Shown piece after piece: positions 62,654-64,000 of a DNA stretch of 64,000 bases. Position 1 is the stretch's first letter. Each line of letters starts with the position of its first letter. The stretch covers positions 1-64,000 of the forward strand of contig JACRAY010000027.1 in assembly GCA_016213325.1 (NCBI GenBank), in the 5' to 3' direction. The notes under the pieces are model-generated. The model did no database searches, was not told the origin of the DNA, and saw only the letters and a program-made list of their open reading frames with translations. This DNA is from Burkholderiales bacterium. GTDB lineage: Bacteria > Pseudomonadota > Gammaproteobacteria > Burkholderiales > Burkholderiaceae_C. The translations under genes were made by a program, and so were the position numbers.

Positions 62654-63031
62654 ATGACCCCTTTCGAATGGTTCGGCGGCGAAGCGAAGGTGCGCGAAGC
62701 CGTCGACCGCTTCTACGACCTGATGGACCTGGAGCCGCAGTACGCCCAGCTGCGCGCGGCGCACGGCAGCGACCTCACGCGGGCTCGTGACAAGCTGTAC
62801 TGGTTCCTGTGCGGCTGGCTGGGTGGCCCGAGCCACTACGAAGACCGCTTCGGCCATCCGCGGCTGCGGGCGCGGCACATGCCGTTTGCCATCGGCGTCG
62901 TCGAGCGCGACCAGTGGCTGGCCTGCATGGACCAGGCGCTGGGCGAAGTGGGCATAGCCGAGGAATTGCGCGCGCGGCTGAAGGAATCGTTCTTCAAGAC
63001 CGCCGACTGGATGCGCAACACACCCGGGTGA
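62654..63031 (+). CDS. Group II truncated haemoglobin
   Basis: The 125-residue globin has FEWFGGEAKVREAVDRFYDLM at the start, the proximal-His region HPRLRARHMPFAIG and a Trp in RDQWLACM, all typical of the O-type truncated globins. These bind O2 or NO and help with oxygen supply or NO detoxification. It is in the same direction as the ABC permease and is convergent with the MarR gene. Confidence 0.93.
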   Translation: MTPFEWFGGEAKVREAVDRFYDLMDLEPQYAQLRAAHGSDLTRARDKLYWFLCGWLGGPSHYEDRFGHPRLRARHMPFAIGVVERDQWLACMDQALGEVGIAEELRARLKESFFKTADWMRNTPG

Positions 63032-63034
63032 AGC

Positions 63035-63517
63035 TCAGCGCCCGGCGCGCGCGCAGGCCACCTTGTGCAGCAGCTCCACCAGCATCGCGCGCTCGCCCTG
63101 CGTCACCGGCAGCTCGGCCTTCTCGGCGGCGATGATGCGCTCGGTCGCCTCGCGGACCAGCTCGGCCCCGGCCCGGGTCGTGTGCAGCACCTGTGTGCGC
63201 CGGTCCTGCTCGCTGTGCGTGCGTGCAATCAGGCCGCGCGCCTCCAGCCGGTCGACGATGACGGTGATGTTCGGTGCCGTCACGGCCAGCGCGCGCGCCA
63301 GGCGCGCCAGCGAGCCGCCGGGGTTCTCGGAAATCAGCGTGAGCACGGTGTACTCGACCGGGCGCAGCTTCAGCGGCTCGCCCACCTCGCGTTCGTACAG
63401 GCCGCGCGTCACGATCTCGGCCTGCACGAGCTGGTAGCCCAGCACCTGCTGCAGGCGCGCTTCTTCCAGTTGCCCGGCGGGCGTGCGGTCGCTGCGCGAC
63501 GGTTTCTTGGGGCGCAT
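63035..63517 (-). CDS. MarR-family transcriptional regulator
   Basis: The 160-residue winged-helix protein shows EYTVLTLISENPGGSLARLARALAVTAPNITVIVDRLEARGL and a wing with RTHSEQDRRTQVLHTT (each quoted only in part as family signature). It is divergent from the tannase/feruloyl esterase gene, and two MarR-type palindromes lie in the gap. It probably represses the esterase gene until a phenolic or its CoA ester is present. Confidence 0.92.
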   Translation of the reverse strand: MRPKKPSRSDRTPAGQLEEARLQQVLGYQLVQAEIVTRGLYEREVGEPLKLRPVEYTVLTLISENPGGSLARLARALAVTAPNITVIVDRLEARGLIARTHSEQDRRTQVLHTTRAGAELVREATERIIAAEKAELPVTQGERAMLVELLHKVACARAGR

Positions 63518-63576
63518 GGGCGGATTGTGCCTATGCGCCGCCGGCCGGCCGGGCAGTCGGTCGAATAGGCGTCATC

Positions 63577-63663
63577 GTTAACTAAATAACTTAACTGTCG
63601 AGTCCGATGACACTGGAGAAAACCCTGAGAGTTGCTTCCCGAATAGTTAAATAGACTAACTAT
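63577..63663. promoter_or_regulatory. Inverted repeats in the marR/tannase intergenic region (candidate operators)
   Basis: ATAGTTA-AATAGAC-TAACTAT at 63643-63663 has perfect 7-bp arms, and GTTAA...TTAAC at 63577-63595 has the same GTTA/TAAC arms. Both are AT-rich in a GC-rich surrounding and sit between the divergent marR and tannase starts, as MarR operators do. Confidence 0.65.
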
Positions 63664-63694
63664 TAACGATCCCCTTCCACTACCGGAGACTTTC

Positions 63695-64000
63695 ATGGCG
63701 ACCTTCCCGGCGCGTGCGGCGAGCCTTCCCTTCATGGCCGTCGTGGCCATGCTTTCCGCCTGCGGTGGCGGCGGCAATTCCGGCAGCGCCGAAGCCGTGC
63801 TGCCCCAGCTCGCGCCGGCTGCAGCCAAGGCGCTTGCGGGCAGTTGCAGCGACGTGGCGGCGCGCCTCACCGGCATCGCCGACACCACCATCACCGCGAC
63901 CACCAGCGTGCCGGCGGGCTCGCTCACGGTGGCCGGCCAGCCGGTGCGCGAGCACTGCCAGGTGACGGGCCAGATGTTCCCGCGCGTGAGCCCGGTGGAC
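63695..64000 (+). CDS. Tannase/feruloyl esterase family protein (5' end only)
   Basis: The visible 102 residues comprise a lipoprotein-like signal (VVAMLSACGGGG, Cys near residue 23) and the start of a tannase/feruloyl esterase domain (SCSDVAARLTGIADTTIT, CQVTGQMFP). The gene continues past the window end. These enzymes release gallate, ferulate or related acids from plant esters. CCGGAGAC precedes the ATG. It fits with the feruloyl-CoA synthase 18 kb upstream. Confidence 0.85.
   Translation, partial: MATFPARAASLPFMAVVAMLSACGGGGNSGSAEAVLPQLAPAAAKALAGSCSDVAARLTGIADTTITATTSVPAGSLTVAGQPVREHCQVTGQMFPRVSPVD

Overview
The window is about 64 kb of high-GC DNA, densely coded on both strands with many 4-bp ATGA start/stop overlaps. 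The gene set (DUF3460 next to scpA, Bug-type solute receptors, the Burkholderiales style of formate dehydrogenase cluster, MarR-controlled feruloyl-CoA synthase and tannase genes, and the gpmA/ctpA/moeB housekeeping group) points to a betaproteobacterium of the order Burkholderiales, probably Comamonadaceae or a near relative. This is inference from gene content; no 16S or tRNA gene is present.

Region by region. 1-8.3 kb: a redox signalling and electron-transfer block. A divergent operon (two response regulators, a nine-haem cytochrome c, a cytochrome b, a small cytochrome c) starts at a near-consensus sigma-54 promoter. The facing genes encode an NtrC-type sigma-54 activator and a histidine kinase with two c-type haem motifs in its periplasmic sensor. 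8.3-19.9 kb: housekeeping genes (ctpA, gpmA, rhodanese, grxC, secB, gpsA, thioredoxin, Bug receptor, nadC-nadA, nadB, scpA, DUF3460). 19.9-27.1 kb: a six-gene complex-I/hydrogenase-4-like operon whose large subunit lacks the NiFe cysteines, so it is better described as an energy-converting hydrogenase-related (Ehr) complex.

27.1-34.7 kb: an accessory island of visibly lower GC. It has two decayed IS110-type transposase remnants in the same orientation, attC-like (integron cassette) sites, a DUF4145 protein, a DUF2321-Ymh fusion, a translationally coupled pair of unknowns (an SLOG/deoxyribosyltransferase-like protein plus a winged-helix protein), a 445-aa orphan, a GFA-family enzyme and a DUF6639 pseudogene broken by one amber codon. 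The coupled pair and its neighbours are the best candidate for an undescribed, possibly defence-related system.

34.7-47.4 kb: SulP transporter, lipoprotein, two large surface or secreted proteins with RTX-like repeats, metG, mrp, an aromatic-acid-type ABC receptor, a MarR regulator and feruloyl-CoA synthase. 47.4-60 kb: a PhoP/PhoQ-like pair leading directly into a complete membrane-bound, Cys-type molybdenum/tungsten formate dehydrogenase locus (DUF3305, DUF3306, polyferredoxin, TorD chaperone, TAT protein, FdhA, FdhB, lipoprotein, FdhC, FdhD). 60-64 kb: an ABC-type FtsX permease, a truncated globin, and a MarR gene divergent from the start of a tannase/feruloyl esterase gene that runs off the window.

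Short palindromic repeats of several families lie between operons and, in one case, inside metG. The common theme is membrane redox chemistry: formate oxidation, multihaem cytochromes, a haem-based sensor kinase and an Ehr complex.
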